Part shown: positions 18,701 to 26,217 of the stretch, piece by piece | How positions within the stretch are numbered: position 1 is the first letter of the stretch | How the letters are laid out: each line of letters opens with the position of its first letter | Assembly (NCBI RefSeq): GCF_011752935.1 | Contig: NZ_VWWO01000002.1 | Span: 2,170,001-2,234,000 of the forward strand | Length of the DNA stretch: 64,000 bases | Direction: 5' to 3' | DNA from: Chitinophaga sp. Cy-1792 | GTDB taxonomy: Bacteria; Bacteroidota; Bacteroidia; Chitinophagales; Chitinophagaceae | The notes under the pieces: generated by a model | Told to the model about the DNA's origin: nothing | Database searches by the model: none | The model's input: the letters and a program-made list of their open reading frames with translations, nothing else | Program-made: the position numbers and the translations under genes

Positions 18701-18770
18701 TTACTTCTACCACTCCTTTGAATGTTTTCTTCTGGCTACTGTTTCTTTTATCTTTCTTCTTTTTACTCAT
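15747..18770 (-). CDS. rnr: ribonuclease R with a 350-residue Lys/Ala/Pro tail
   Basis: Processive 3'-to-5' exoribonuclease. Residues 1-150 carry the cold-shock-like RNA-binding domains. The RNB domain follows with the metal-binding Asp cluster DPVDAKDFDDA (Asp205, 211, 213 and 214). An S1 domain ends near residue 640. From about residue 650 to 1007 the protein is low complexity: a Gln-rich block, a KKKKKKEKK block, an acidic/Pro part, then PAKKA/PKKAA repeats like eukaryotic histone H1. E. coli RNase R has a basic tail of under 100 residues. The gene starts 3 bases after lpxK, so they are translated from one mRNA. The antisense frame over the repeats is an artefact of base composition. Confidence 0.95.
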   Translation of the reverse strand: MSKKKKDKRNSSQKKTFKGVVEVTRSGMAFVIVPGLSRDIMVKQKNLNSALDSDEVLVDVIKPARNEGRQEGVITEILKRNKTEFTGTLQVSKNFGFLIPEKGLFMPDIYIPANSLGEAKSGDKAVVKIVAWGEKSRKPVGEILEILDASNTNDLAMKEILIEAGFPLSFPKEVMEELALIQEDITETEIRKRKDCRDILTFTIDPVDAKDFDDAISIRSLKNGLYEVGVHIADVSHYVKPGTALDKEAERRATSVYLPDRVLPMLPEKISNELCSLRPHEEKCTFSAIFQMNEKGEVKQHWIGRTVIYSDHRFTYEDVQEIIESGEGQYKNEILLLNKMAQTLRAERFSKGAINFSSQEVRFKLDETGKPIGIVIKESKQAHQLIEELMLLANRTVATYVSKIKVNKQPVPFPYRVHDTPDPEKLKVFAGFAYKFGYRFDLGTPDSIARSFNKMLEMVQGKPEQHVLETLGIRTMAKAVYTVDNIGHYGLGFEDYCHFTSPIRRYPDVLVHRVVAECLANDVHPDKQMEKECRHCSEMERKAMEAERAANKYKQVEYMQQYIGGTFKGVISGVAHFGFWVETVDTKCEGLVSIHNLSKKEEYVFNENEYALIGTSSGRRFRIGEEVEIRVVSANLAKRQLDYELEEELQSGIPGRRQQQPFGREQQQQQQRFQQHGQQQHPKKKKKKEKKQYIPQAAPKVQNEAQAPDVPPIDLPVISESVITPPEVPAVLQPVMHVEDIQQAPVLEKAPEQAPQEVFMPEPTADIPAPAKKTRAKKEKATPVVVEEVPAPAPVKAVKAKKEPVPAAPAAKKAKTARETPKPAAPKKAAASKEKAKAPAKKAAPKAAAPKKVTKAAQQPVVAKKVTKAAPAKKAPAKKTSEKPVKKAVVAPKKAAAKKAAAPVVKPKKAAVKSVPAKKAATAKAATAKPVAKKATPKKAAVKPVAPKKAAAKKAAVTKAAPKKATPKKAAPKAAAPKKAAAKKVAPKKVAKPVKKTDTKKAGKKKK

Positions 18771-18773
18771 GTT

Positions 18774-19859
18774 TTAGGGTAGTTCTTCATTGATTGGTTG
18801 TACAGGAAAATACCTGCCTACGTAATCAAAAATATAATTATTAAATGTTTCTGTTCCACCGAAGAGAAATGCAATTTCAACAGGCATAACAGCCATCTGC
18901 AGGTTTTGTTCTGCCAGTTCTTTTTTAAGAAGATGTAATCTGACAGCATCTTTTTCGGTGGTTACTACTATTTTGTTTTCACCTGGTAAATCACCCAGCT
19001 CTTTTTTGATTTTCTCAATATCTTTTCCGGAATAGTAGTAATGGTCCGGGAAAGGGAGCAGGAACACTTCTTTAAAGGAATTCCTTAGTTTCTGCAGCAA
19101 TGGTTCCGGCCTGGCTATACCACATGCCAGCAAAACTGTGGTGGTAGCGGCCGTATTTACAGGTTCGTGGGTGGTCAGGTCATACATGGTCCCGTACTGC
19201 AAGGTAGTAAAAAAGACCTGCTGATGCGGCAAAGGGTTAATTTCTTTTTCTATCGCGGTCTTTTCTGCCACTGACATATCTGGCGGGCACTTGGACACAA
19301 TGATACAATTTGCCCGGGCATAACCGGCACGCCCTTCTCTCAGTCGCCCGAACGGCACCACATGATCTTTCGTAAATCTCCGGTTGTATTCTGTGATCAT
19401 AATATTCATCCCGGGTTTAATGGAGCGGTGCTGGAAGGCATCGTCCAGCAATATCACCTGGGTACCCGGTTCATCCATCAGCAGCTGCGGGATGGCCAGC
19501 ATCCTTTCCTCTCCTACGGCTACGTGTATATCGGGATATTTATCATGAAACTGCATCGGTTCATCGCCGATATCAGCGGCAGTACTGTGCTGATCTGCCA
19601 GGATATAGCCACTGGTGCGGCGGTTATAGCCCCGGCTGAGGGTAGCCACCTGGAAGTGTTGCTTCAGGAGGCGGATCAGGTATTCTACATGCGGTGTTTT
19701 GCCCGTGCCTCCTACAGACAGATTGCCACAGGCAATAGTAGGAAGGTCAAACTCCACGGCTGTCAGCAGGCCTTTATCATAGAAACGGTTCCGTATCCAC
19801 ATGACAAGTCCGTAGAGCAGGGAAAAAGGATAGAGCAAAACAGCAAAATATTTGAGCAC
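18774..19859 (-). CDS. lpxK: tetraacyldisaccharide 4'-kinase (lipid A synthesis)
   Basis: Phosphorylates the lipid A disaccharide at the 4' position to give lipid IVA, on the inner face of the cytoplasmic membrane. 361 residues, full length. The N-terminal hydrophobic helix (residues 3-22) anchors it. The Walker-type P-loop CGNLSVGGTGKTPHVEYL (44-61) is diagnostic, and LLDDAFQHRSIKPGMNIMITEYNR is the other conserved stretch. The gene sits 1 base after the cyclo-ligase gene and 3 bases before rnr. No other lipid A gene is in the window. Confidence 0.95.
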   Translation of the reverse strand: MLKYFAVLLYPFSLLYGLVMWIRNRFYDKGLLTAVEFDLPTIACGNLSVGGTGKTPHVEYLIRLLKQHFQVATLSRGYNRRTSGYILADQHSTAADIGDEPMQFHDKYPDIHVAVGEERMLAIPQLLMDEPGTQVILLDDAFQHRSIKPGMNIMITEYNRRFTKDHVVPFGRLREGRAGYARANCIIVSKCPPDMSVAEKTAIEKEINPLPHQQVFFTTLQYGTMYDLTTHEPVNTAATTTVLLACGIARPEPLLQKLRNSFKEVFLLPFPDHYYYSGKDIEKIKKELGDLPGENKIVVTTEKDAVRLHLLKKELAEQNLQMAVMPVEIAFLFGGTETFNNYIFDYVGRYFPVQPINEELP

Positions 19860-19860
19860 G

Positions 19861-20445
19861 TTATTTATTTTTTTGCAGATGATAAATTTGATCCGGTGTT
19901 ACCACGGTTTGTAGCGGTATATCCCAGGGATCAGTGTCTGGTATGGCCGGAACGGGTCCGAATAGTGACAGTCCAACTGTGATTACATCCGGGCGGCAGG
20001 CTTTCAGGAAGGCGTCGTACATACCCTTTCCATAACCTACCCGCTGGCCGTTCTGGTCGAAAGCCAGCATCGGCACAAAAACCAGGTCAGCCAGTTCCGG
20101 GGATACCTGCTCTCCGTTTTCCGGTTCGGAAATACCGTATTTATTTTTAACCAGGTGGGTATTTGCTGTCCAAAGGTAATGGGTCATCTGACCGTTCTGC
20201 ATGTCGGAGCGCGACAGGATCCATTGAATGGCAGGGTATTCTGCCCTGATATAGTCAATAATCGGCCAGGTGTCAGCTTCCTTCTTTTCAAGTATGGGCA
20301 GAAAAACGTGGATATAACGGATACCGGAGAAGTTGAGCTGCCGGATATTCGACAACAGACCGGCGTTCAGCGCGGTGGCGGTGTTTTCGTCCAGATTCAG
20401 TCTTTGCTCCAGGAATTGTTTTCGTATATCCTTTTTCGTTGTCAT
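19861..20445 (-). CDS. 5-formyltetrahydrofolate cyclo-ligase
   Basis: Converts 5-formyl-THF to 5,10-methenyl-THF using ATP. 194 residues, family length. The N-terminal KKDIRKQFLEQRLNL and the C-terminal signature VPMLAFDQNGQRVGYGKGMYDAFL are characteristic. Its start codon overlaps the bioD stop by one base (ATGA type), and lpxK starts one base after its stop, so translation is probably coupled along the operon. The folate role is unrelated to its neighbours. Confidence 0.92.
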   Translation of the reverse strand: MTTKKDIRKQFLEQRLNLDENTATALNAGLLSNIRQLNFSGIRYIHVFLPILEKKEADTWPIIDYIRAEYPAIQWILSRSDMQNGQMTHYLWTANTHLVKNKYGISEPENGEQVSPELADLVFVPMLAFDQNGQRVGYGKGMYDAFLKACRPDVITVGLSLFGPVPAIPDTDPWDIPLQTVVTPDQIYHLQKNK

Positions 20446-21083
20446 CAGATCAGTTGGTTGAGTGCAGGCGTCAACAACTGTGCCTGTTCATAAATAAATG
20501 CCTTTCCGACAGTTCCGGCTTCTGCAATTCTGCCTATCCGGGGTATGCCGGACCAGCGGATGATGTCTTCCTCATTACTATGCCAGTCGCCCCCAAATAC
20601 CCATCCAGCCACGGGAATGCCGGCATGTTGCAGCATCCTGGCGGTAAGCATCGCGTGGTTGATACTGCCAAGATAGTTGCGGGCAGCAATTATGACACGT
20701 GCCTGCATACTTTTGATCAGGTCGATGGTAAAGAGGTCTTCGTTGACAGGGACCATCAGTCCGCCGGCGCCTTCAATGACCAGTGGCCTGGCGGGATCAA
20801 AGGATTCCAGTCGTGCCAGGATGGCTTCCGGCCGGATGGTAACATTTTCCAGCCGTGCCGCCAGGTGTGGCGATGCTGGTTCTTTCAGCGCATAAACTTC
20901 TTCATGGCACTGAGAAATATTATTAGTGAGCAGATTGCGTATGGTATCAGTATCAGTTCCTTCTGCCAGCCCCGTCTGTACGGGCTTCCAGTAGTCGGCC
21001 CGCAGTGCTTCCGTTACACAGGCGGAAGTGACGGTTTTGCCAACGCCGGTTCCTGTACCTGTAATAAATATCCTGTTGTTCAT
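20445..21083 (-). CDS. bioD: dethiobiotin synthetase
   Basis: ATP-dependent closure of the ureido ring of dethiobiotin from 7,8-diaminopelargonate and CO2. 212 residues from the ATG at 21083. The P-loop GTGTGVGKT is at the N-terminus, with KPVQTG and the EGAGGLMVPVNED motif following. An ATG at 21108-21110 would add nine residues, but a promoter -7 box (21089-21096) lies between the two starts, so the inner start is preferred. First gene of the five-gene operon; no other bio gene is nearby. Confidence 0.93.
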   Translation of the reverse strand: MNNRIFITGTGTGVGKTVTSACVTEALRADYWKPVQTGLAEGTDTDTIRNLLTNNISQCHEEVYALKEPASPHLAARLENVTIRPEAILARLESFDPARPLVIEGAGGLMVPVNEDLFTIDLIKSMQARVIIAARNYLGSINHAMLTARMLQHAGIPVAGWVFGGDWHSNEEDIIRWSGIPRIGRIAEAGTVGKAFIYEQAQLLTPALNQLI

Positions 21084-21088
21084 CGGGG

Positions 21089-21096
21089 CAAAGATA
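21089..21096 (-). promoter_or_regulatory. -7 promoter box of the bioD operon
   Basis: On the minus strand TATCTTTG, a perfect TAnnTTTG, ends six bases before the bioD ATG. With the usual spacing RNA would start at about the A of the start codon, giving a leaderless or one-base-leader transcript. No TTTG -33 box is seen at the usual distance. Confidence 0.6.
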
Positions 21097-21163
21097 AGGC
21101 TGTTTTGCATGCGGTTCTTCCCGGGAAAAAACCTAACTTACGAAGGTACAACCTCATTGACAT

Positions 21164-22522
21164 ATGAAATATTGTGAAAACATCCTCGAAACGATCGGAC
21201 ACACCCCGTTAGTCAAGCTGCATCGTGTATCTGCCACCTTGCCATGTACAGTAATGGCCAAAGTAGAGTTCTTTAACCCGGGCAACTCCATCAAAGACCG
21301 TATGGCGGTTAAAATGGTGGAAGTAGCCGAGCAAAAGGGACTGCTGAAACCCGGCGGTACCATCATTGAAGGAACCAGCGGCAATACCGGTATGGGACTG
21401 GCCCTGGCAGCCGTGATCAAAGGCTATAAATGTATCTTCACGACTACCGACAAGCAATCCAAAGAGAAGGTCGACATCCTGAAGGCCGTTGGCGCAGAAG
21501 TGATCGTATGCCCGACAAACGTAGAACCCGAAGATCCCCGCTCCTATTATTCCGTATCGAAACGACTGGCAACAGAAATACCCAACTCGTTTTATGTAAA
21601 CCAATACGATAACCTGGCCAACAGGGATGCCCACTACGAGCAAACCGGCCCTGAAATCTGGGAGCAGACCGACGGAAAGATTACCCACCTGGTAGTAGCC
21701 ACGGGCACAGGCGGTACCATTACCGGCACTGGCAAGTATCTCAAAGAAAAAAATCCAAACATACAGGTATGGGCAATAGATAGCTATGGCTCCTTACTGA
21801 AGAAATATTTTGAAACAGGCAGGATCGATATGAGCGAAGTATACCCTTATATTACCGAAGGTATAGGAGAAGATTTCGTTCCACAGAATTATGATATGGA
21901 CGTGATCGACCGCTTCGAAAAAGTAACCGATAAGGATGGCGCCGTAATGGCCCGCCGTATCACCAAGGAAGAAGGCATTTTCGTTGGATATAGCGCCGGA
22001 TCAGCCATGGCCGGACTTATACAACTAAAAGAACACCTGAAACCTGACGACCTGGTAGTGGTTATTTTCCATGATCACGGCAGCAGGTATGTAGGAAAAG
22101 TGTATAACGACCAATGGATGATGGAACGTGGCTTCCTGGATGTAAAAACGGTGAAGGATGTCGTTAATTCCCGCCGTAATCAGCCGCTGGTAAGCATCTC
22201 ACCGGATGAAAAAATAAGCGATGTGATCGCAAAAATGAAAAAATTTGATATAGAACACCTGCCGGTATTGCATAATAACGAAATGATCGGTTCGGTATCT
22301 GAAAACGGGCTGTTTAACCGCCTGATAGATGATGCCAATCTGAAAGACGCACTGGTAAAGCAAGTCATGCAGGCGCCTTTTCCTGTAGTAAATGAAAATA
22401 CACCGATAGAAAAGCTCTCGATGTATATCAACAAGGAGAACGGGGCCGTGCTCACCAGAGACGAGAGCGGCGACCATCATATCATTACCAAATACGACAT
22501 TATTCAGGCACTGGGCAGATAA
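21164..22522 (+). CDS. cystathionine beta-synthase-like PLP enzyme with CBS domains
   Basis: Beta-replacement enzyme of the cysteine synthase/cystathionine synthase family, 452 residues. The PLP-binding Lys is Lys44 in NPGNSIKDRMA, the phosphate loop is TGTGGTITGTGKYL, and EGTSGNTGMGLA binds the substrate carboxylate. After about residue 335 comes a pair of CBS motifs (QPLVSISPDEKISDVIAKMKKFDIEHLPVLHNN onward), the regulatory module also found in cystathionine beta-synthase. Cystathionine versus cysteine synthesis cannot be settled from sequence. Divergent from bioD across about 80 bases; the next gene starts 3 bases after its stop. Confidence 0.92.
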   Translation: MKYCENILETIGHTPLVKLHRVSATLPCTVMAKVEFFNPGNSIKDRMAVKMVEVAEQKGLLKPGGTIIEGTSGNTGMGLALAAVIKGYKCIFTTTDKQSKEKVDILKAVGAEVIVCPTNVEPEDPRSYYSVSKRLATEIPNSFYVNQYDNLANRDAHYEQTGPEIWEQTDGKITHLVVATGTGGTITGTGKYLKEKNPNIQVWAIDSYGSLLKKYFETGRIDMSEVYPYITEGIGEDFVPQNYDMDVIDRFEKVTDKDGAVMARRITKEEGIFVGYSAGSAMAGLIQLKEHLKPDDLVVVIFHDHGSRYVGKVYNDQWMMERGFLDVKTVKDVVNSRRNQPLVSISPDEKISDVIAKMKKFDIEHLPVLHNNEMIGSVSENGLFNRLIDDANLKDALVKQVMQAPFPVVNENTPIEKLSMYINKENGAVLTRDESGDHHIITKYDIIQALGR

Positions 22523-22525
22523 ACC

Positions 22526-23317
22526 ATGGAATATACCGATCAGCTCCAACGTACGATTATATTGGATAAGGCACCGGCACGCATTGTGTCGCTGGTGCCT
22601 TCCCAGACAGAGCTGCTATATAGTCTGGGCCTGGACGAACGGGTGGTAGGCATTACTAAATTCTGCGTGCACCCCGACAGCTGGTTCAGGACCAAAGTAC
22701 GTGTAGGCGGCACCAAGAAAGTAAATTTTGATGTGATCCGGGAGTTGCAACCCGACCTTATCATTGCCAATAAAGAGGAGAATACCCGGGAAGATGTAGC
22801 AGCGCTGATGGCCGATTACCCGGTATGGGTCAGCGATGTACATCACCTGAAAAATGCCTTGGAAATGATTGCGGGGCTGGGCGCCATCACACAGACGTCT
22901 GCCCGTGCGGCGGCCCTGATAGCCGAGATCAGGAGTGATTTCTCCGCCTTGAAGCCACTGGTGACGCCTGTTCCTACCGCCTACTTCATCTGGCGCGAGC
23001 CATATATGACGGCCGGCGGCGATACGTTTATTCACCAGATGATGCAGCATTGCGGACTGCACAATGTTTTTGGCAACCTTACACGGTACCCGGCTGTAAC
23101 GCCTGACGATATCAGGAACAGCGGCTGCAGGCTGATACTACTGTCTTCAGAACCCTACCCTTTTAAGGATAAGCACTTAACCGAATTCCGGGAAATGGTG
23201 CCGGATGCGGATGTGCAGCTGGTAAACGGGGAAATGTTTAGCTGGTATGGCAGCAGGCTGCGCGAAGCCACTGCATATTTTTCCGGGCTGATGGCCGGTT
23301 TGCGCAAAGCATATTAA
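22526..23317 (+). CDS. helical-backbone metal receptor (BtuF-like) without signal peptide
   Basis: 263 residues of the class III substrate-binding fold used for cobalamin, haem and siderophore uptake: ARIVSLVPSQTELLYSLGLDERVVGITKFCVHP at the start and FDVIRELQPDLIIANKEENTREDV in the first lobe, joined by a long helix to a second lobe. No signal peptide or lipobox is visible at the N-terminus (MEYTDQLQRTIILDKAPARI), so as written it would stay in the cytoplasm. It is 3 bases after the cystathionine synthase-like gene, with no ABC transporter genes nearby. Ligand unknown. Confidence 0.82.
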   Translation: MEYTDQLQRTIILDKAPARIVSLVPSQTELLYSLGLDERVVGITKFCVHPDSWFRTKVRVGGTKKVNFDVIRELQPDLIIANKEENTREDVAALMADYPVWVSDVHHLKNALEMIAGLGAITQTSARAAALIAEIRSDFSALKPLVTPVPTAYFIWREPYMTAGGDTFIHQMMQHCGLHNVFGNLTRYPAVTPDDIRNSGCRLILLSSEPYPFKDKHLTEFREMVPDADVQLVNGEMFSWYGSRLREATAYFSGLMAGLRKAY

Positions 23318-23464
23318 TTAATAACAGGAACGTATACCCGTAAGGGTTTGCGGGCAGGATGTGTATGTAATAAAAGTAGTGGCGTACAAAGTACAATTAT
23401 CCCTTTGTATTTTAAAGGATTGTTGTAAATTCTTATTTCGCTATAAATCTTCTTATTTACTCCT

Positions 23465-23472
23465 TATATTTG
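23465..23472 (+). promoter_or_regulatory. -7 promoter box of the aldolase gene
   Basis: TATATTTG, a perfect TAnnTTTG. RNA would start near 23477, 25 bases before the ATG. The -33 side is AT-rich without a clear TTTG. Confidence 0.65.
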
Positions 23473-23501
23473 CCTTCCTAAAAACAAATTTCTTTTAGAG
23501 T

Positions 23502-24569
23502 ATGGGAAAATACAGAGCTGGCGTATTATTCGGCGAAGAGCTGGATGCGCTGTATAACGATGCCAAAGACAACGGATTTGCAATGCCTGCCGTGAACGTA
23601 GTAGGAACTAACTCAGTAAACGCAGTACTGGAAACAGCAGCAAAGGTGAATTCACCGGTAATTATACAGTTTTCGAATGGCGGTGCTCAGTTCTTCGCAG
23701 GTAAAGGGATGCCTAACGATAAACTGCAGGCAAACATTGCAGGTGCTATCTCTGGTGCAAAACACGTACACGAAGTTGCTAAATACTATGGTGTTCCTGT
23801 AGTGCTGCATACCGACCATGCTGCTAAAAAATGGCTGCCTTGGATCGATGGTTTATTAGATGCAGGTGAAGAATTCCACAAACTGCACGGTCAGCCACTG
23901 TTCAGCTCTCATATGCTGGATCTTTCCGAAGAGCCGCTGGAAGAGAATATCGAAATTTCCCACAAGTACTTCGAAAGAATGAACAAACTGGGTATGTCCA
24001 TCGAAATCGAGCTGGGTGTTACCGGTGGTGAAGAAGATGGTGTAGACAACTCTGGTGTAGACAACTCTAAACTGTATACTCAACCTGAAGATGTTGCCTT
24101 TGCTTACGAAACCTTAAATAAAGTTGGTAGCCGCTTTACTGTTGCTGCTGCTTTCGGTAACGTTCACGGTGTATACTCTCCGGGTAATGTTGAGCTGCGT
24201 CCTATCATCCTGCAGAACAGCCAGGATCATATCCAGCAGAAATTCAACACCAAAGCTAAACCAGTATACTATGTATTCCACGGTGGTAGCGGTTCTCCAA
24301 AACACCAGATTGCTGAGTCCCTGGGTTATGGCGTTATCAAAATGAACCTGGATACAGATATGCAGTGGGCATTCTGGGAAGGTATCCACGATTACTACGA
24401 AGCTAAGAGAGACTATCTGCAGGCACAGCTGGGTAACCCTGAAGGCGCAGATAAACCTAATAAAAAATACTACGATCCACGCGTTTGGCTGCGTAAAGGT
24501 GAAGAAACCTTTGTTAAGCGTCTGGAAGAAGCATTCCAGGACCTGAACTGTATCAACAGAAATGCATAA
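23502..24569 (+). CDS. fbaA: class II fructose-bisphosphate aldolase
   Basis: Zinc-dependent cleavage of fructose 1,6-bisphosphate in glycolysis and its reverse in gluconeogenesis. 355 residues, the FbaA (E. coli type) subgroup. Metal and active-site regions are VVLHTDHAAKKWLPW, SIEIELGVTGGEEDGVDN, FGNVHGVY and YVFHGGSGSP. A 15-base direct repeat encodes GVDNSGVDNS, but the E. coli protein has the same length here, so it is not an insertion. Monocistronic, with a -7 box before it and a terminator after it. Confidence 0.97.
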   Translation: MGKYRAGVLFGEELDALYNDAKDNGFAMPAVNVVGTNSVNAVLETAAKVNSPVIIQFSNGGAQFFAGKGMPNDKLQANIAGAISGAKHVHEVAKYYGVPVVLHTDHAAKKWLPWIDGLLDAGEEFHKLHGQPLFSSHMLDLSEEPLEENIEISHKYFERMNKLGMSIEIELGVTGGEEDGVDNSGVDNSKLYTQPEDVAFAYETLNKVGSRFTVAAAFGNVHGVYSPGNVELRPIILQNSQDHIQQKFNTKAKPVYYVFHGGSGSPKHQIAESLGYGVIKMNLDTDMQWAFWEGIHDYYEAKRDYLQAQLGNPEGADKPNKKYYDPRVWLRKGEETFVKRLEEAFQDLNCINRNA

Positions 24570-24602
24570 GCATTGAAGTGAGCCGTTTACGGACCTTATG
24601 AT

Positions 24603-24635
24603 AAAACCCTGCCATTGGCAGGGTTTTATTTTTTT
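24603..24635 (+). terminator. aldolase gene terminator
   Basis: Perfect 11-bp stem AAAACCCTGCC (24603-24613) with 24617-24627, a 3-base loop, then ATTTTTTT. Confidence 0.9.
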
Positions 24636-24828
24636 GCAGATATGAGATTTTTGACAGTCAGATGCATATAAATAAAATATTAAATATAACTCCCTGTCTT
24701 TTTAACATATACAAAATCACTGTAGTGGCTGATTTCTTGCTCAATCTGCTATTTAGCAAAAAATTAGGGTGAAACGTAATACATTAATTCGTATCTTGCA
24801 CCACTATTTTCTAATCTAATAGCAGAAT

Positions 24829-25677
24829 ATGTCAAGCTGGTTTAAGCGAATTAAACAAGGCATTTCCACTACCACCAGTGAGAAAAAAGAAGCACCGGAT
24901 GGGTTGTGGCACAAATGTCCTAACTGTAAGAAAACCACCACTGTTAAGGATCTGAAGGAGCATTTTTATGTTTGTGATAAGTGTAACTATCACAATCGTA
25001 TCAACTCCGCTGAGTATTTTGAGATCATCTTTGATAACCAACAGTTCGAGGAGCTGTTCCCCAATATCTACCCAACCGATTTTCTGGGCTTTAAAGACCT
25101 GAAGCCATATGCTGACAGGTTGAAAGACGCGCAGAAGAAGTCTGGCCTGAAAGACGCCATGACAGTAGGTGCCGGTAAAGTAGACGGATATGATCTGGTA
25201 GTAGCCTGTATGGATTTCAACTTTATCGGTGGTTCTATGGGTTCTGTGGTGGGAGAAAAGATCAGCAGAGCGATTGATTACTGTATCGTAAACAAGAGCG
25301 CACTGATGATTATCTCTAAATCAGGTGGTGCCCGTATGATGGAGAGCGCGTTTTCGCTGATGCAGATGGCTAAAACTTCTGCCAAGCTGACACAGCTTGC
25401 TGATGCAAGATTACCTTACATCTCCCTGATGACGGATCCTACCACTGGCGGTGTTACTGCATCCTATGCCATGCTGGGCGATCTCAACATTGCGGAACCA
25501 GGTGCACTGATCGGCTTTGCAGGTCCGAGGATCATCAAAGAAACGATTAAAAAAGACCTTCCTGAAGGATTCCAGAGCGCAGAGTTCCTGCTGGAACATG
25601 GCTTCCTGGATTTCATCATGGACAGAAAAGAATTGAAGACCAAACTGGGAACAGTACTTTCACTGTTCAAAAAATAA
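24829..25677 (+). CDS. accD: acetyl-CoA carboxylase carboxyltransferase beta subunit
   Basis: Carboxyltransferase half of acetyl-CoA carboxylase, making malonyl-CoA for fatty acid synthesis, together with AccA (not in the window). 282 residues. The N-terminal zinc ribbon has Cys30, Cys33, Cys49 and Cys52 (HKCPNC...CDKCNYHN). The crotonase-like core shows [21 protein letters not shown] and [23 protein letters not shown] box at 24792-24799 is a weak -7 candidate. A hairpin follows before smpB. Confidence 0.96.
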   Translation: MSSWFKRIKQGISTTTSEKKEAPDGLWHKCPNCKKTTTVKDLKEHFYVCDKCNYHNRINSAEYFEIIFDNQQFEELFPNIYPTDFLGFKDLKPYADRLKDAQKKSGLKDAMTVGAGKVDGYDLVVACMDFNFIGGSMGSVVGEKISRAIDYCIVNKSALMIISKSGGARMMESAFSLMQMAKTSAKLTQLADARLPYISLMTDPTTGGVTASYAMLGDLNIAEPGALIGFAGPRIIKETIKKDLPEGFQSAEFLLEHGFLDFIMDRKELKTKLGTVLSLFKK

Positions 25678-25686
25678 ACATTACGT

Positions 25687-25734
25687 AAAGTGCTTTATGG
25701 GTTATAGGCATGGTCTATACTCATAAAGCATTTT
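25687..25734 (+). terminator. hairpin between accD and smpB
   Basis: Long imperfect stem: GTGCTTTATG near 25689 pairs with CATAAAGCAT near 25722-25731, with inner TATA pairing, then TTTTT. Confidence 0.65.
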
Positions 25735-25749
25735 TGTAATCACACATCT

Positions 25750-26187
25750 ATGGCAGAATTAAGAAACAGATCGGCATATTTTGAGTACGCAATAGAAGAC
25801 AAGTATATTGCCGGTATCGTATTAACCGGTACGGAAATTAAATCCATCCGTGCTGGCAGAGTGAGCTTTAATGATGCATTCTGTTATTTCCACAAAGGAG
25901 AATTGTTTGTAAAAAGCCTGCATATCGCAGAGTATTCCCACGGCACTGCCGCCAACCACGAGCCATTGCGTGAAAGAAAATTGTTACTCACCAGGAAAGA
26001 ACTCAAAAAAATGGAAAACAAAATCAAGGAAAAGGGTTATACCATCATCCCCTTGAGAATGTTTATCAATGAAAAGAGCCTGGCAAAAATGGAAATCGGC
26101 ATTGGTAAAGGTAAGAAGCTCCATGATAAGCGCGAATCCATCAAACAACGTGAGTCGGACAGAGAGTTGAGGAGACAATTTAAATAG
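25750..26187 (+). CDS. smpB: SsrA-binding protein SmpB
   Basis: Binds tmRNA and brings it to stalled ribosomes for trans-translation. 145 residues, normal length. Signatures are NRSAYFEYAIEDKYIAGIVLTGTEIKSIRAGRVSFNDAFC at the start and the basic C-terminal tail GKKLHDKRESIKQRESDRELRRQFK, which enters the mRNA channel. The tmRNA gene itself was not recognised in this window. Confidence 0.95.
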   Translation: MAELRNRSAYFEYAIEDKYIAGIVLTGTEIKSIRAGRVSFNDAFCYFHKGELFVKSLHIAEYSHGTAANHEPLRERKLLLTRKELKKMENKIKEKGYTIIPLRMFINEKSLAKMEIGIGKGKKLHDKRESIKQRESDRELRRQFK

Positions 26188-26217
26188 TCAGTCAACATAT
26201 CCCTAAAATCTACCCAG

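Noticed and set aside
24039..24068. 15-base tandem repeat inside the aldolase gene (GVDNS twice)
   Set aside because: E. coli FbaA has the same length at this place (GVDNSHMDAS), so it is not an insertion or an expanding repeat.
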